Assembly (NCBI GenBank): GCA_030018585.1
Contig: JASEHZ010000003.1
Location: 1-39,757 of the forward strand
DNA length: 39,757 nt
Direction of reading: 5' to 3'
Source: Patescibacteria group bacterium
GTDB taxonomy: Bacteria > Patescibacteriota > Minisyncoccia > UBA6257 > GWB1-50-10
Of this stretch, positions 21,242 to 29,313 are shown piece after piece; the stretch's first letter is position 1; the number at the start of each line of letters is the position of its first letter. Made by a program: the position numbers and the translations under genes. The notes beneath the pieces were generated by a model. That model was not told where the DNA came from and searched no databases. It was given only the letters and a program-made list of their open reading frames with translations.

Positions 21242-22639
21242 TTATTGAAACCTTTCCAAATCTTCTTCTTCGCCAAAAATCGCAAGACCGGCTGGCGGAC
21301 CGGTTTTCCGACTCTCCACTCTTTTTATGTGCGGAGCGGTTAAAACAATGGCGGTTGGCGGATGAAAAAGCGTAGCCAACCCCCCAATGTTCATTACAAA
21401 TCTGCGCGAAGCATATGAGGTATTTAATGAAAAATTGCCACCCAACCAAAAACCAGCCCAAGTTTCCGGCGGTATTTCCCGGTGTATAAAATTATAAAGA
21501 AACCGATTCTTGCTAGCCCAACCACTGATCATTGATTGATCGGTCGGATTTTTGACTGGCGATGATTGAGTGCCGGCCGCTGAATTTGATTTAAAAGAAT
21601 TAAAATTTAAAGCTGAATACTGGTTAAACGCGCTTATCAATCCGCCTTTTACAAAACTTTCAAAAAAAGTCGGCCGAGGCGCTAAATAAAGCAGTCGAAT
21701 TAAGGTATCAAAAGCCGGCTTTGAAAGATTCCTTTCAACCGCTTCAAGAACTTCGTTTTTCCCAGGCGAACGACCAAGCGACATTTCAGACGTACCACTT
21801 TCGCTTTTTGACTTAATCGTGGTCGGCTTTTGTAAATCAATAACAAATTTTCCCCACTTATCTTTCCAAGAACTTCCGGCCGGCGCAATTAAAATCTGAA
21901 TACCTACAGTCTCATCCTTTTTTGTTTTTCCTAAAACTTCCAAAAAATTGGAAATTGGATCAATCTGCTTTTCTTCTGCCGCACTCTCAAAATACGGATA
22001 AGTCTTGATAGGCAAGGCCTCTTCTTTAGCCAAGACCATTTCTGCGCCCCACACATCTAAATCCCGCTCTTCAAGTTCTTTTACGTTTGCGGGTAATTTT
22101 GAAATATAATCATCAACTAGTTCGACTTCAATATCGGGGTAATACGAGAAAAGGGCGGTTTCGATTATATTTTTATGTTGAGCCGGTGTTCTTATGAAAA
22201 AATGAATTTCGTTTTCGCCGGCAAAATTAACTATTTCCAAAGAAAACCAACACGTTACTATCCCGTCAATATATTTATCTTTAAAACTGTCAGCAGAATT
22301 CCGAAGCGAATGAATAGCCGCAAGCACCTGTTCCATGGCTTGAGGGCTTTTGGTGATTTCCCGCGGCATTTTAATTTCCAAAAGAGCAAACTCAATTGTG
22401 CGTTTAAAAACTTCCTGCCGATAATACCGATAAACCGATCCGAAAATCGGAAATAAAATAATAAAAAACCAAAACCACCAAAACATAAGAAAGTAACGTA
22501 AAATCACTGACAACAAATCTGAGGCGGAAATTAAGGACGTTCCTCCTACAACAACAAGTATCAAAAGAAGCCAAATTTCTTCCTTTCTTAAGGCTTCAAC
22601 AAGAAAATCTATTATGTGTTTAAAAATCTCTCTTATCAC
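21242..22639 (-). CDS. Large membrane protein partner of the VirD4-like ATPase
   Basis: This 465-residue protein starts at a GTG. Two or three N-terminal membrane helices (IWLLLILVVVGGTSL and YFLMFWWFWFFIILFPIFGSVYRYY) precede a soluble domain with FSLEIVNFAGENEIHFFIRTPAQHKNIIETALFSYYPDIEVELVDDYI. That style is seen in the N-terminal domains of conjugation-type ATPases in reduced bacteria (DUF8128-like, from memory). It ends with SLNTSYASRRFVMNIGGLATLFHPP, resembling the region that precedes the ATPase core in fused homologues. It is the first gene of the operon and probably anchors the ATPase to the membrane. Confidence 0.75.
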   Translation of the reverse strand: MIREIFKHIIDFLVEALRKEEIWLLLILVVVGGTSLISASDLLSVILRYFLMFWWFWFFIILFPIFGSVYRYYRQEVFKRTIEFALLEIKMPREITKSPQAMEQVLAAIHSLRNSADSFKDKYIDGIVTCWFSLEIVNFAGENEIHFFIRTPAQHKNIIETALFSYYPDIEVELVDDYISKLPANVKELEERDLDVWGAEMVLAKEEALPIKTYPYFESAAEEKQIDPISNFLEVLGKTKKDETVGIQILIAPAGSSWKDKWGKFVIDLQKPTTIKSKSESGTSEMSLGRSPGKNEVLEAVERNLSKPAFDTLIRLLYLAPRPTFFESFVKGGLISAFNQYSALNFNSFKSNSAAGTQSSPVKNPTDQSMISGWASKNRFLYNFIHREIPPETWAGFWLGGNFSLNTSYASRRFVMNIGGLATLFHPPTAIVLTAPHIKRVESRKTGPPAGLAIFGEEEDLERFQ

Positions 22640-22648
22640 GTCTTTTTT

Positions 22649-22677
22649 ATTAAAGCTTACTAATCAGCCAAAATCAA
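22649..22677 (-). promoter_or_regulatory. Candidate promoter of the five-gene envelope operon
   Basis: On the minus strand TTGATT (22677-22672), a 17-bp spacer and TTTAAT (22654-22649). The expected start is near 22642, only about 3 nt before the GTG at 22639, so the mRNA could be nearly leaderless. That fits the absence of a Shine-Dalgarno sequence. Confidence 0.42.
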
Positions 22678-22696
22678 GAATGGTCTATAAAATAAT

Positions 22697-22720
22697 CCAG
22701 CCCCTCTGTTGAGGGGCTGG
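22697..22720 (-). terminator. Terminator after the sigma-region-4/HARE gene
   Basis: CCAGCCCCTC and its exact reverse complement enclose a 4-nt loop, and a short TTATTTT run follows on the minus strand. It lies 16 bp past the stop codon and separates the regulator from the envelope operon. Confidence 0.75.
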
Positions 22721-22736
22721 GCTAAAACAATCGATT

Positions 22737-23756
22737 TTAAACTTCTTTAACGTGATATCTCCCATCATCAAGCCGTTTGAAATAGCGCCGATTTTGAAGA
22801 CCTAACAGAATAGTGTTTTCTTTCAAAATCCTCTGTTCGTTTACCAAACGAACAACTTCTTGCGAGTGAAGCGCTCCCTTCTTTTTAAGAATCCGAGCAA
22901 TAACTTCACGCACCGTGCCCGGCTCATAACCGTTCTCTCTCAAACCATAAATGCCGCGGCCAACCAAAACAAAACGATCATCTTTAATAAGTTCGTTATG
23001 AACGGTTTGAATATGAGCTGGTTTGTTATCAATGCCATATTTAATAATGTGTTTTGCAATGTCAATAAAATGGAACGGCTTGCCGTATTTCCGCAAAACC
23101 AAATAAGCCTTGTCACGAATAGCTTTGGGGTCAATTTCCGGCCATTCCCTAAGACCAATATCGCCGAAAACATTTGTCCCGAAATTTTTTGGAATTGAAA
23201 GAAGATGAATTGAAGCAACATCGCGGCATTGAGCTAAATAAGTTTTGTTGTCAATTAAATCTTTGCGATCGCTAGTTTCAAAAAATTGCGTCATTTGTTT
23301 TATGAACTCAACAAATTTTTTCTTTGCTGCGTCGTCAGCATACCAATAAGCGTTGCTGTAATCATCTTCACGAGAATAAAAAGGATTTTTTGCTGTCAAA
23401 AATACGAAACGGAGTTTCTGATCTAAATATTTTGCTTTAGAACCGGCAAAGTAAATTTGTTTCACGTCATTAATAAAATTACTATCGAGTCTAACGCCGC
23501 CCATTTTTACAAGATGAGCCACAACGCCATTAATAAGTTCAGCCGCCCCTTCTTTAACCCGAGGCGCCAACTTATTTAAACACTGCTCTTCTATTTGTCT
23601 TACTCGTTCACGCGTAATACCAAGATCGTCTCCAATTTCCTGGAGAGTGATTTTTTTGCCGTTTTTTAAACCAAAACGACCGCCTACAACTTTATGTTGT
23701 TTTGGGTTAAAATCCGCCGTAACCTGTTCTATAAATTGATCTATATCTTTAATCAT
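22737..23756 (-). CDS. Sigma-70 region 4 and HARE-HTH domain protein
   Basis: This 339-residue putative transcription regulator has a sigma-70 region 4-like helix-turn-helix at about 33-60 (ITLQEIGDDLGITRERVRQIE). Two winged-helix (HARE/HB1-ASXL type) segments are in the C-terminal third: KAYLVLRKYGKPFHFIDIAKHI...IYGLRENGYEPGTV and VREVIARILKKKGALHSQEVVRLV. Sigma region 2, needed to bind the -10 element, is absent, so it is not a complete sigma factor. HARE domains also occur in the RNA polymerase delta subunit, so a polymerase-associated role is plausible. TTGACA overlaps the secF stop codon upstream, but no good -10 follows. Confidence 0.85.
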   Translation of the reverse strand: MIKDIDQFIEQVTADFNPKQHKVVGGRFGLKNGKKITLQEIGDDLGITRERVRQIEEQCLNKLAPRVKEGAAELINGVVAHLVKMGGVRLDSNFINDVKQIYFAGSKAKYLDQKLRFVFLTAKNPFYSREDDYSNAYWYADDAAKKKFVEFIKQMTQFFETSDRKDLIDNKTYLAQCRDVASIHLLSIPKNFGTNVFGDIGLREWPEIDPKAIRDKAYLVLRKYGKPFHFIDIAKHIIKYGIDNKPAHIQTVHNELIKDDRFVLVGRGIYGLRENGYEPGTVREVIARILKKKGALHSQEVVRLVNEQRILKENTILLGLQNRRYFKRLDDGRYHVKEV

Positions 23757-23803
23757 ATTGCTTTTATTATTACTATAAGCTTATCATAGACCTTTTAAAG
23801 CTG

Positions 23804-24715
23804 TCAAGTACACCTTTTCCTGCTCCACAGGAAAAGTAAGGGACTAGCCACAAAAATCGAGGAATAAGTGCCAAAAACCGTACCTACTAAAATTGTCAAA
23901 ACAAAGTAAAAAAGCGAGGCTGGCCCCACCAAAAGCAAAGCCAGAAGCACGAAAATAAGAGTCAGGGAAGTATTTATTGATCGGACGAAAGTTTCATTAA
24001 CACTAAAATTAATAATCTCAGCCAAGGTTGATCTTCCTCTTCTTAATAAAAGATTTTCCCGAATCCGGTCAAAAACAACAATTGTGTCATGAACCGAAAA
24101 GCCCATAACTACAAGAAGAGCAACTATGAAATTAGTATCAATTTCTATGCCCTTAAGTTCGCCTAAAAGCGCAAGCAAACCCGCGGGGATGCAAACGTCG
24201 TGAACTAAAGTAAGCAATGTCACCACGCCATACTTCCAAGATTTTACTGGCTGTGAAACCTTTCGAAAAGCCCAAGCAATATAAAGCGATATGCCAACCA
24301 GAACTAAAATAATAGCCCAAATTGATTTTCGTCTTAATTCTGAACCAATAGTCGGTCCGATGCTCGAAAAGCTTTTTTCTTCAAATTCGCCTAATCCTTT
24401 CAAGGTAGCAACAAAAGATTGGTGATTTTTTTCATCAATGGCTGGTAATCGAATAATAAAACTTCCGTCGCTTACGCTTTTTACCGACGCTTCAATGCTG
24501 CGCGTCGAATCGCTCAAAACGCTTTTGATAATTTCTTCTGGCGCAACTAAAGCCGAACTAGCGGTAAATGGCTTAAAACCAATATGCCATTCAGTGCCGC
24601 CCGTCAGATCAATAGCGGGGTTAAAGCCAAAAATAATTATAAAAACCACCGCCACAGTCAAAATAATTCCAGAAAAAACAAAAAATATATTTCTCTTTCC
24701 GATTAAATCAAACAT
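23804..24715 (-). CDS. secF: Protein translocase accessory subunit SecF
   Basis: SecF and SecD form an RND-type membrane complex that uses the proton gradient to pull secreted proteins outward. The sequence opens MFDLIGKRNIFFVFSGIIL, has the family block DLTGGTEWHIGF and the hallmark GFSVHDTIVVFDRIRENLL in the fourth membrane segment. Its 303 residues and six membrane helices are standard. It follows secD by 2 bp and stops with TGA. Confidence 0.95.
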   Translation of the reverse strand: MFDLIGKRNIFFVFSGIILTVAVVFIIIFGFNPAIDLTGGTEWHIGFKPFTASSALVAPEEIIKSVLSDSTRSIEASVKSVSDGSFIIRLPAIDEKNHQSFVATLKGLGEFEEKSFSSIGPTIGSELRRKSIWAIILVLVGISLYIAWAFRKVSQPVKSWKYGVVTLLTLVHDVCIPAGLLALLGELKGIEIDTNFIVALLVVMGFSVHDTIVVFDRIRENLLLRRGRSTLAEIINFSVNETFVRSINTSLTLIFVLLALLLVGPASLFYFVLTILVGTVFGTYSSIFVASPLLFLWSRKRCT

Positions 24716-24717
24716 AA

Positions 24718-26034
24718 TTATTTTTTGATATTTTGATTTTGTCTCCCGACCGGTAAATTTATATCATCGGTTTTCGTAAAAACTCTAAGAATAGTCCTAG
24801 TAATCGTGATGGCTGAAAACATGCTAACCACCACGCCAAGAAATAAAGTCAAAGCAAATCCCTTCACAAAACTTGAAGTGGAAAAATAAAGTACGGCTGC
24901 CGTAATCATGGTGCTGATATTTGAATCCCTGATAGAAGTCCAAGCCCGTTTAAACCCTTCTTCAATGGCGGCTTGTTTTGAAAAGCCCTTTTTCAATTCC
25001 TCTCGAGTCCGCGCAAAAACCAAAACATTAGCATCTACGGCCATGCCAATAGACAAAATAAATCCTGCCACGCCAGCCAAAGTTATTGTCACCGGCGTAA
25101 TTTTAAAAATAGCCAAAGTTAAAGCAATATACATCAAAAGCGCAACCGAAGCGAAAATACCAAACAAATGATAATAAACAATCATAAAAACCATAACTGT
25201 CAGAGTGCCGATCGCGCCAGCGAAAATTGCCTTGCTTAAAGCGTCCTTGCCAAATTCAGCGCCAATAGTCTGCTGATTAATAAGCTTGATTGGTGCGGGC
25301 AGCGCGCCAGCGTTAAAACGCTCAACCATAGCTCTTGCCTGATCAATGGTATATTTTCCTGTTATTTGGGCTTTGCCGCCGGCTATTTTTTCCCGGACCG
25401 TCGGCATTTCAATTAATTCGTTATCGAGAAATATTGCCAAAGGCTTACCCACATTTTTCTCCGTCAATTGCTCGAAAATTTTCGCGCCCTCGCTGTTGAA
25501 CTCTAATTGGACTTCCGGCGTCCGCGTTACTGAATCAAAAGAAACTTGAGCCCGCGTAATATAACGGCCATTCAAATTAGTCGGCGTAAATTTTAATGCC
25601 GTTGAAGTCGTATTATCTTTTCCAACCTCTTCACTTGTTTCAACTTCCCTGAAATCCAAAAACGGCGTTTCGCCGATTTCTTCAATAGCTTGGTTTACGT
25701 CTTTAATGCCAGCGAGCTCAACCACCAAACGGTTTGTTTCACCAGTAGTTTGAGTATAAACTTTCGGCTCGCTCACGCCAAAAAGATTAACTCTTTTTTC
25801 AATAATGTCTCTTAATCCTTTTACAACGTAATCGCGGTCTGTTGAGGCAATTTGATTTAAATCAATGTCGTAAATCAAATAAGTGCCACCTGCTAAATCC
25901 AACCCCAGACTCCAAGTCCTAAAAGAACTTACTTTTTTCCAAAGCGGATCATAATCAAAAAAAGCGGCTCCCAAAGAAAGCGCAACAAGAATTAACAAAA
26001 CCAGAACCAATGTTTTCTTTTTTCGACTAAACAT
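24718..26034 (-). CDS. secD: Protein translocase accessory subunit SecD
   Basis: SecD contributes the large extracytoplasmic domain of the SecDF pump. Visible are the N-terminal membrane helix (KTLVLVLLILVALSLGAAFF), LGLDLAGGTYLIYDID, the P1-head block AQITGKYTIDQARAMVERFNAGALPAPIKL, and the motif GMAVDANVLVFARTREEL in the membrane domain. I use the ATG at 26034 (438 residues, MFSRKKKTL). A TTG 36 bp upstream would overlap the divergent plus-strand gene. The C-terminal tail NLPVGRQNQNIKK is unusual and contains a small repeat-derived LPVGRQ. Confidence 0.94.
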   Translation of the reverse strand: MFSRKKKTLVLVLLILVALSLGAAFFDYDPLWKKVSSFRTWSLGLDLAGGTYLIYDIDLNQIASTDRDYVVKGLRDIIEKRVNLFGVSEPKVYTQTTGETNRLVVELAGIKDVNQAIEEIGETPFLDFREVETSEEVGKDNTTSTALKFTPTNLNGRYITRAQVSFDSVTRTPEVQLEFNSEGAKIFEQLTEKNVGKPLAIFLDNELIEMPTVREKIAGGKAQITGKYTIDQARAMVERFNAGALPAPIKLINQQTIGAEFGKDALSKAIFAGAIGTLTVMVFMIVYYHLFGIFASVALLMYIALTLAIFKITPVTITLAGVAGFILSIGMAVDANVLVFARTREELKKGFSKQAAIEEGFKRAWTSIRDSNISTMITAAVLYFSTSSFVKGFALTLFLGVVVSMFSAITITRTILRVFTKTDDINLPVGRQNQNIKK

Positions 26035-26058
26035 GGATTCCAGTATATAATATATAGT

Positions 26059-27081
26059 ATGAAACATCAACTAACCGTCCTCCTTTTAGGGGAAGTTCGA
26101 AGATCGGTCCGCGGTCAAATTTTCCAAAGAAAGCCCTTAAAAAGCGCGCCTCATTATTTTGAGATTTCTGTCCCCAACCAAGTAATTATTAACGAGGATA
26201 AGGTTGATATTGACGGCCGTGAAGTCGTAGTCCAAGTTAAAGGTTATGCGCCCGATATTCTTGTTGTTCAAACGTCTCTGGAAGTACCGAATATTTTCGA
26301 CCGGGAAAGGATAAGTATTCTTGAAACCCATATTTTGGAACACGCTTATGAAATTTTGAATAAAAACGGCGGCAAAAAAGAGACAAGTGAAACTTATTCG
26401 GTTTTCACTGTTTCCGGCTACGAAGGCGACCCCGACCAATTTTTCGTAAATGCCGATATCATCGCTTCTCTTTTAAAATCCGAAAAGTTAAAACTTGATC
26501 CTGATGAAGTAAATTATACTTTAGCGGCTCAAATTAAATACGCAGAAAATGACGCCACGATTATTGACTGGGACGGTGCGTTTATTTTTGACCCCGAAGG
26601 CGATGTTGAAGCGACAATTGAACTTCTAACTCTCGCCAATCTCCAACTTCTACGTTATCGCATTCTTGACCGACAACTTGATGAACGGCTGGAGCACATG
26701 GCTGATCTTGTTAAAATCCCCCAATCAAAATTCTCTTTCCGAGCCAATCCTCAACTCAAAGAAAATCTTAAAAAGGCTCTTAAACACCGGATGGAGTCTG
26801 TAACCAGTTTTAGAACCGTTGAACGGGAAATTAAATTAATCGGCGACTGGTATTCGGCCCGCATTTACGATATTGCTACCAAAAAATTCAAAATCAGCGA
26901 ATGGCGTAATTTGCTGAAAGAAAAAATGGAAGCCATTGAAGGAATTTATTCTATTTTTATAGAGAATTTTACTCTTTCCAGCAAAGATCGGGCTGAATTT
27001 TTACAAATTATTTTATTCTTTATCTTGCAAATTGGCTGGCTAGTGCTTATAATTCTTGAATTTCAATATTTTACGAAATAA
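26059..27081 (+). CDS. RMD1/DUF155-family membrane protein
   Basis: This 340-residue protein resembles the RMD1/DUF155 family (yeast Rmd1 and Rmd8 and bacterial homologues), whose function is poorly known. The core AAQIKYAENDATIIDWDGAFIFDPEGDVEATIELLTLANLQLLRYRILDRQLDERLEHM is followed by helices ending KLIGDWYSARIYDIATKKFKISEWRNLL. One membrane helix at the very C-terminus (IILFFILQIGWLVLIILEF) makes it tail-anchored, as in family members. It is the first plus-strand gene and is divergent from secD with only 24 bp between starts. A terminator follows. Confidence 0.72.
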   Translation: MKHQLTVLLLGEVRRSVRGQIFQRKPLKSAPHYFEISVPNQVIINEDKVDIDGREVVVQVKGYAPDILVVQTSLEVPNIFDRERISILETHILEHAYEILNKNGGKKETSETYSVFTVSGYEGDPDQFFVNADIIASLLKSEKLKLDPDEVNYTLAAQIKYAENDATIIDWDGAFIFDPEGDVEATIELLTLANLQLLRYRILDRQLDERLEHMADLVKIPQSKFSFRANPQLKENLKKALKHRMESVTSFRTVEREIKLIGDWYSARIYDIATKKFKISEWRNLLKEKMEAIEGIYSIFIENFTLSSKDRAEFLQIILFFILQIGWLVLIILEFQYFTK

Positions 27082-27083
27082 AA

Positions 27084-27109
27084 AATCCCCCAGCCAAGGT
27101 CGGAGGATT
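27084..27109 (+). terminator. Terminator after the RMD1-like gene
   Basis: AATCC (27084-27088) pairs with GGATT (27105-27109), and a further CC/GG pair follows after one mismatch. ATTT follows. It starts 3 bp past the stop. Confidence 0.5.
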
Positions 27110-27183
27110 ATTTAAAATTATTTATAATTCGTCAACTATAATACTCTTTCAATTAAGAATCACAGATTTTTCACAACAAATAC

Positions 27184-27211
27184 TTAACAAATAATTTTAA
27201 AAAGTTATAAT
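27184..27211 (+). promoter_or_regulatory. Promoter of the structured RNA
   Basis: TTAACA (27184-27189), a 16-bp spacer and a perfect TATAAT (27206-27211). The expected start is near 27218. It matches the consensus at 11 of 12 positions. Confidence 0.65.
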
Positions 27212-27217
27212 TCTATC

Positions 27218-27517
27218 CAGAACTTAAAAATAAGGCTTTGGAAGAAAATAAAAAATGATTCCGCGATGCTAGCTTAAAGGAACAGTCTAAACTCATTTTG
27301 TTTTAATGAGGGTTGAAGGTGCGACTTTGCGTTGAATCGGAAAAGCTATTTTGTTTCTGGCCGGAAGATTACAACAATGAGCGCAACCTAAGTATGGACC
27401 CAGAGCGGCCAGAACCCATCAGAATCAAGTTAAGCCCGGAGGCGAAGCAAGATCTGATAAGACTAAACCAAAGCCCTTTATTATAAAAAAGCCGCAGATC
27501 AAAAATCTACGGCTTTT
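27218..27517 (+). ncRNA. Structured non-coding RNA of unknown class
   Basis: A region of about 300 nt has its own promoter, five mutually compatible stems and a terminator, and no ORF. Closing stem: GGCTTTGG (27234-27241) with CCAAAGCC (27468-27475). Inside: 27257-27264 with 27329-27338 (8 bp, 2-nt bulge), enclosing 27292-27297 with 27305-27310; TCTGGCCG (27356-27363) with CGGCCAGA (27406-27413); and ATCAGA-TC (27418-27426) with GATCTGAT (27451-27458). The layout is that of a multi-arm RNA closed end to end. I looked for hallmarks of RNase P RNA, tmRNA, SRP RNA, 6S and group I/II introns and found none. The minus strand could also fold, but the promoter is on plus. Confidence 0.65.
27487..27517 (+). 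terminator. Terminator of the structured RNA
   Basis: AAAAGCCG (27487-27494) pairs with CGGCTTTT (27510-27517); AGAT/ATCT extends the stem after a C/A mismatch. The T-run works in both directions. Confidence 0.75.
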
Positions 27518-27556
27518 ATATTTACTTTTAAAAATAGAGGGGTTAAAATATTCAAT

Positions 27557-27931
27557 ATGAAACCGGAAAAATTTGACATTGATCCTACAGCCAGAAAGTC
27601 TGAAATTGTTATTGATGAAGCATTGGAAAAAATAAGAGGCCTTCAGGGCGATGTTGCGGCTATTAAAGGCACCGTAAAAGATTTTATTGTGACTGAAATT
27701 TTAAGAACACAAAATATGAACGGCGAAGAAAAGGCCCATAAATTAGCAAAATATTTGAAAGACGACATAGAAAACTTTATTTTTAATTCCAATAAAGATG
27801 CGGACGAAGAAATTAAAAAAGACACTCTTCAATATCTTCAAAATTACCTCCTAGGAGATGTAGAAAATTTACCCCCCAATAATCCAACACAAAAAAATAA
27901 TGAAAAAGAAAATGATTTCGAAAGCACTTAA
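27557..27931 (+). CDS. Small acidic helical protein, unknown
   Basis: I do not recognise this 124-residue protein. It is charged, rich in Glu, Lys and Asp, and predicted helical (SEIVIDEALEKIRGLQGDVAAIKGTVKDFIVTEIL). A disordered tail ends it (NNPTQKNNEKENDFEST). It has no membrane segment and no cysteines. Codon phase and composition look like a real gene. A possible ribosome site, GAGGGG, lies rather far (about 16 bases) from the ATG. It follows the structured-RNA terminator by 40 bp and precedes a bidirectional terminator shared with uvrC. Confidence 0.65.
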   Translation: MKPEKFDIDPTARKSEIVIDEALEKIRGLQGDVAAIKGTVKDFIVTEILRTQNMNGEEKAHKLAKYLKDDIENFIFNSNKDADEEIKKDTLQYLQNYLLGDVENLPPNNPTQKNNEKENDFEST

Positions 27932-27999
27932 ACTTTAAGAATATTATCCGCACTACCCTATCATTGTTTATTTAATATTTATTAAACGGAAGCAAAAAT

Positions 28000-28027
28000 A
28001 AAAAGGTTCAATTAATTGAACCTTTTT
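28000..28027. terminator. Bidirectional terminator between convergent genes
   Basis: A perfect 28-bp palindrome with half-site AAAAAGGTTCAATT provides a stem and T-run on both strands. It separates the plus-strand 27557-27931 gene from minus-strand uvrC and overlaps the uvrC stop codon. Confidence 0.8.
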
Positions 28028-29255
28028 ATTTTCCGATATAGGATCTTATATTTAAATTCCTTAAATTCCGATGATAAGCAATAGCAAAACGATGCGCTTC
28101 ATCACGAATCTTAATTAAAGTTTTTTCTTCAATTCCATCAGGAATTTTTCCGATAAATTTGTTGTTTTTTCTTTTTTTGCCTTTAGCAATGCCAATAATG
28201 GGGGTTTTTAAGCCGGATTCCTGCAAAACAGTTTCCGCGGCATTCACCTGACCCTTCCCGCCGTCAATTAAAATCAAATCAGGCAATTGCCATCCCCCGA
28301 CTGGCAGGAATCTGTTAAGCCGCCTTCGTAAAATCTCTTTTAACATTCCAATGTCGTTGGCTTTTTTAATTGTTCTTATTTTAAAATGACGGTATTCACT
28401 TTTAACCGGTTTGTCGCCTATAAAAACTACCATTGAGCCAACGGCAAAAACTCCTGAAATATTGGAAATATCATATCCTTCAATTCTTAATTCCTGATTC
28501 TTAATTCTTAAATTTTCCACGTCGTTGTCATTAATTAAAGCAATGTCCTGGATATGTTTTAAAGCAAAAATCTGACGTTTAATTTTCTCAGCTTTCTCAA
28601 ATTTAAGATTTTTACTTTGTTTTTTCATTTCGTCTTCCAAAGATTTTATTATTTTTTTCTTTTTGCCTTCTAAAAATAACTTAAACCGCCTGATATTGCC
28701 TAAATACGCGTTTTTATCCACTGCCCCGATACAAGCGCCCGGACACAAACCAATTTCATAATCAAAACAAGGGCGTTTTGATTTATTAACCGATTTCTCC
28801 GGATGAGTATTCCAAGGAAATATGCGCCGCAAAATCCTTAAAGCCTCTTTTAAATTTACTGCTGAAACAAAAGGCCCGTAAATTTTGCTTGATTTAGCAG
28901 ACGCAAGTTCTTTGCCGCGAACCAAAAGCACCCGCGGAAATTCTTCACTCGTAATTTCCACATACAAAAAACTTTTATCGTCTTTTTCTTTGATATTGTA
29001 CGGCGGCTGATATTTTTTAATTAATTCGGATTCTAAAATCAATGCTTCTAAAGCGCTATCGGTTTTTTTATAATCAATCTTCTGTATTTCTTGTACTAAT
29101 TTTTCAATTCTTAAATCATGCGCCCGTTCAAAATACGAAGAAACTCTACGCTTTAAATTTCCAGCCTTGCCAATATATAAAATTTCACCCTGCGCATTTT
29201 TCATTAAATAAACACCCGGCGTTTCAGGTAGTTTTTTATATAAATCTTTTGTCAT
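28026..29255 (-). CDS. uvrC: Excinuclease subunit UvrC lacking the helix-hairpin-helix domain
   Basis: UvrC makes both incisions in nucleotide excision repair. Domains in order: GIY-YIG (TPGVYLMKNAQGEILYIGKAGNLKRRVSSYF), a Cys-containing region (RPCFDYEIGLCPGACIG), the UVR motif (KNLKFEKAEKIKRQIFAL), and the RNase H-like nuclease with GYDISN, LIDGGKGQ and EAHRFA. The protein stops right after the nuclease at 409 residues; the usual length is about 600 with a tandem HhH domain. I start at the ATG at 29255, where homology begins (MTKDLYKKLPETPGVY); the frame is open 129 bp further upstream. An extra LPVGGWQ lies before the DGGKGQ motif. Confidence 0.93.
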   Translation of the reverse strand: MTKDLYKKLPETPGVYLMKNAQGEILYIGKAGNLKRRVSSYFERAHDLRIEKLVQEIQKIDYKKTDSALEALILESELIKKYQPPYNIKEKDDKSFLYVEITSEEFPRVLLVRGKELASAKSSKIYGPFVSAVNLKEALRILRRIFPWNTHPEKSVNKSKRPCFDYEIGLCPGACIGAVDKNAYLGNIRRFKLFLEGKKKKIIKSLEDEMKKQSKNLKFEKAEKIKRQIFALKHIQDIALINDNDVENLRIKNQELRIEGYDISNISGVFAVGSMVVFIGDKPVKSEYRHFKIRTIKKANDIGMLKEILRRRLNRFLPVGGWQLPDLILIDGGKGQVNAAETVLQESGLKTPIIGIAKGKKRKNNKFIGKIPDGIEEKTLIKIRDEAHRFAIAYHRNLRNLNIRSYIGK

Positions 29256-29313
29256 GGCAAAATTAGTATCTACCAGATAAATATTTTTCTCAAATAAGGT
29301 TCGATAAAAATTT

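Noticed and set aside
16510-22639. Complete conjugative type IV secretion system
   Set aside because: Only a VirD4-like ATPase is present; VirB4, channel proteins, pilin and relaxase are not in the window.
27218-27517. RNase P RNA, tmRNA, SRP RNA or 6S RNA
   Set aside because: Core motifs of these RNAs (RNase P P4 and ACAGAA regions, tmRNA tRNA-like end and tag ORF, SRP domain IV hairpin, 6S rod with central bubble) were not found on either strand by eye; a covariance search could overturn this.
27218-27556. Riboswitch for the 27557-27931 gene
   Set aside because: A terminator separates the RNA from the gene, but no known aptamer core or alternative antiterminator pairing was seen.
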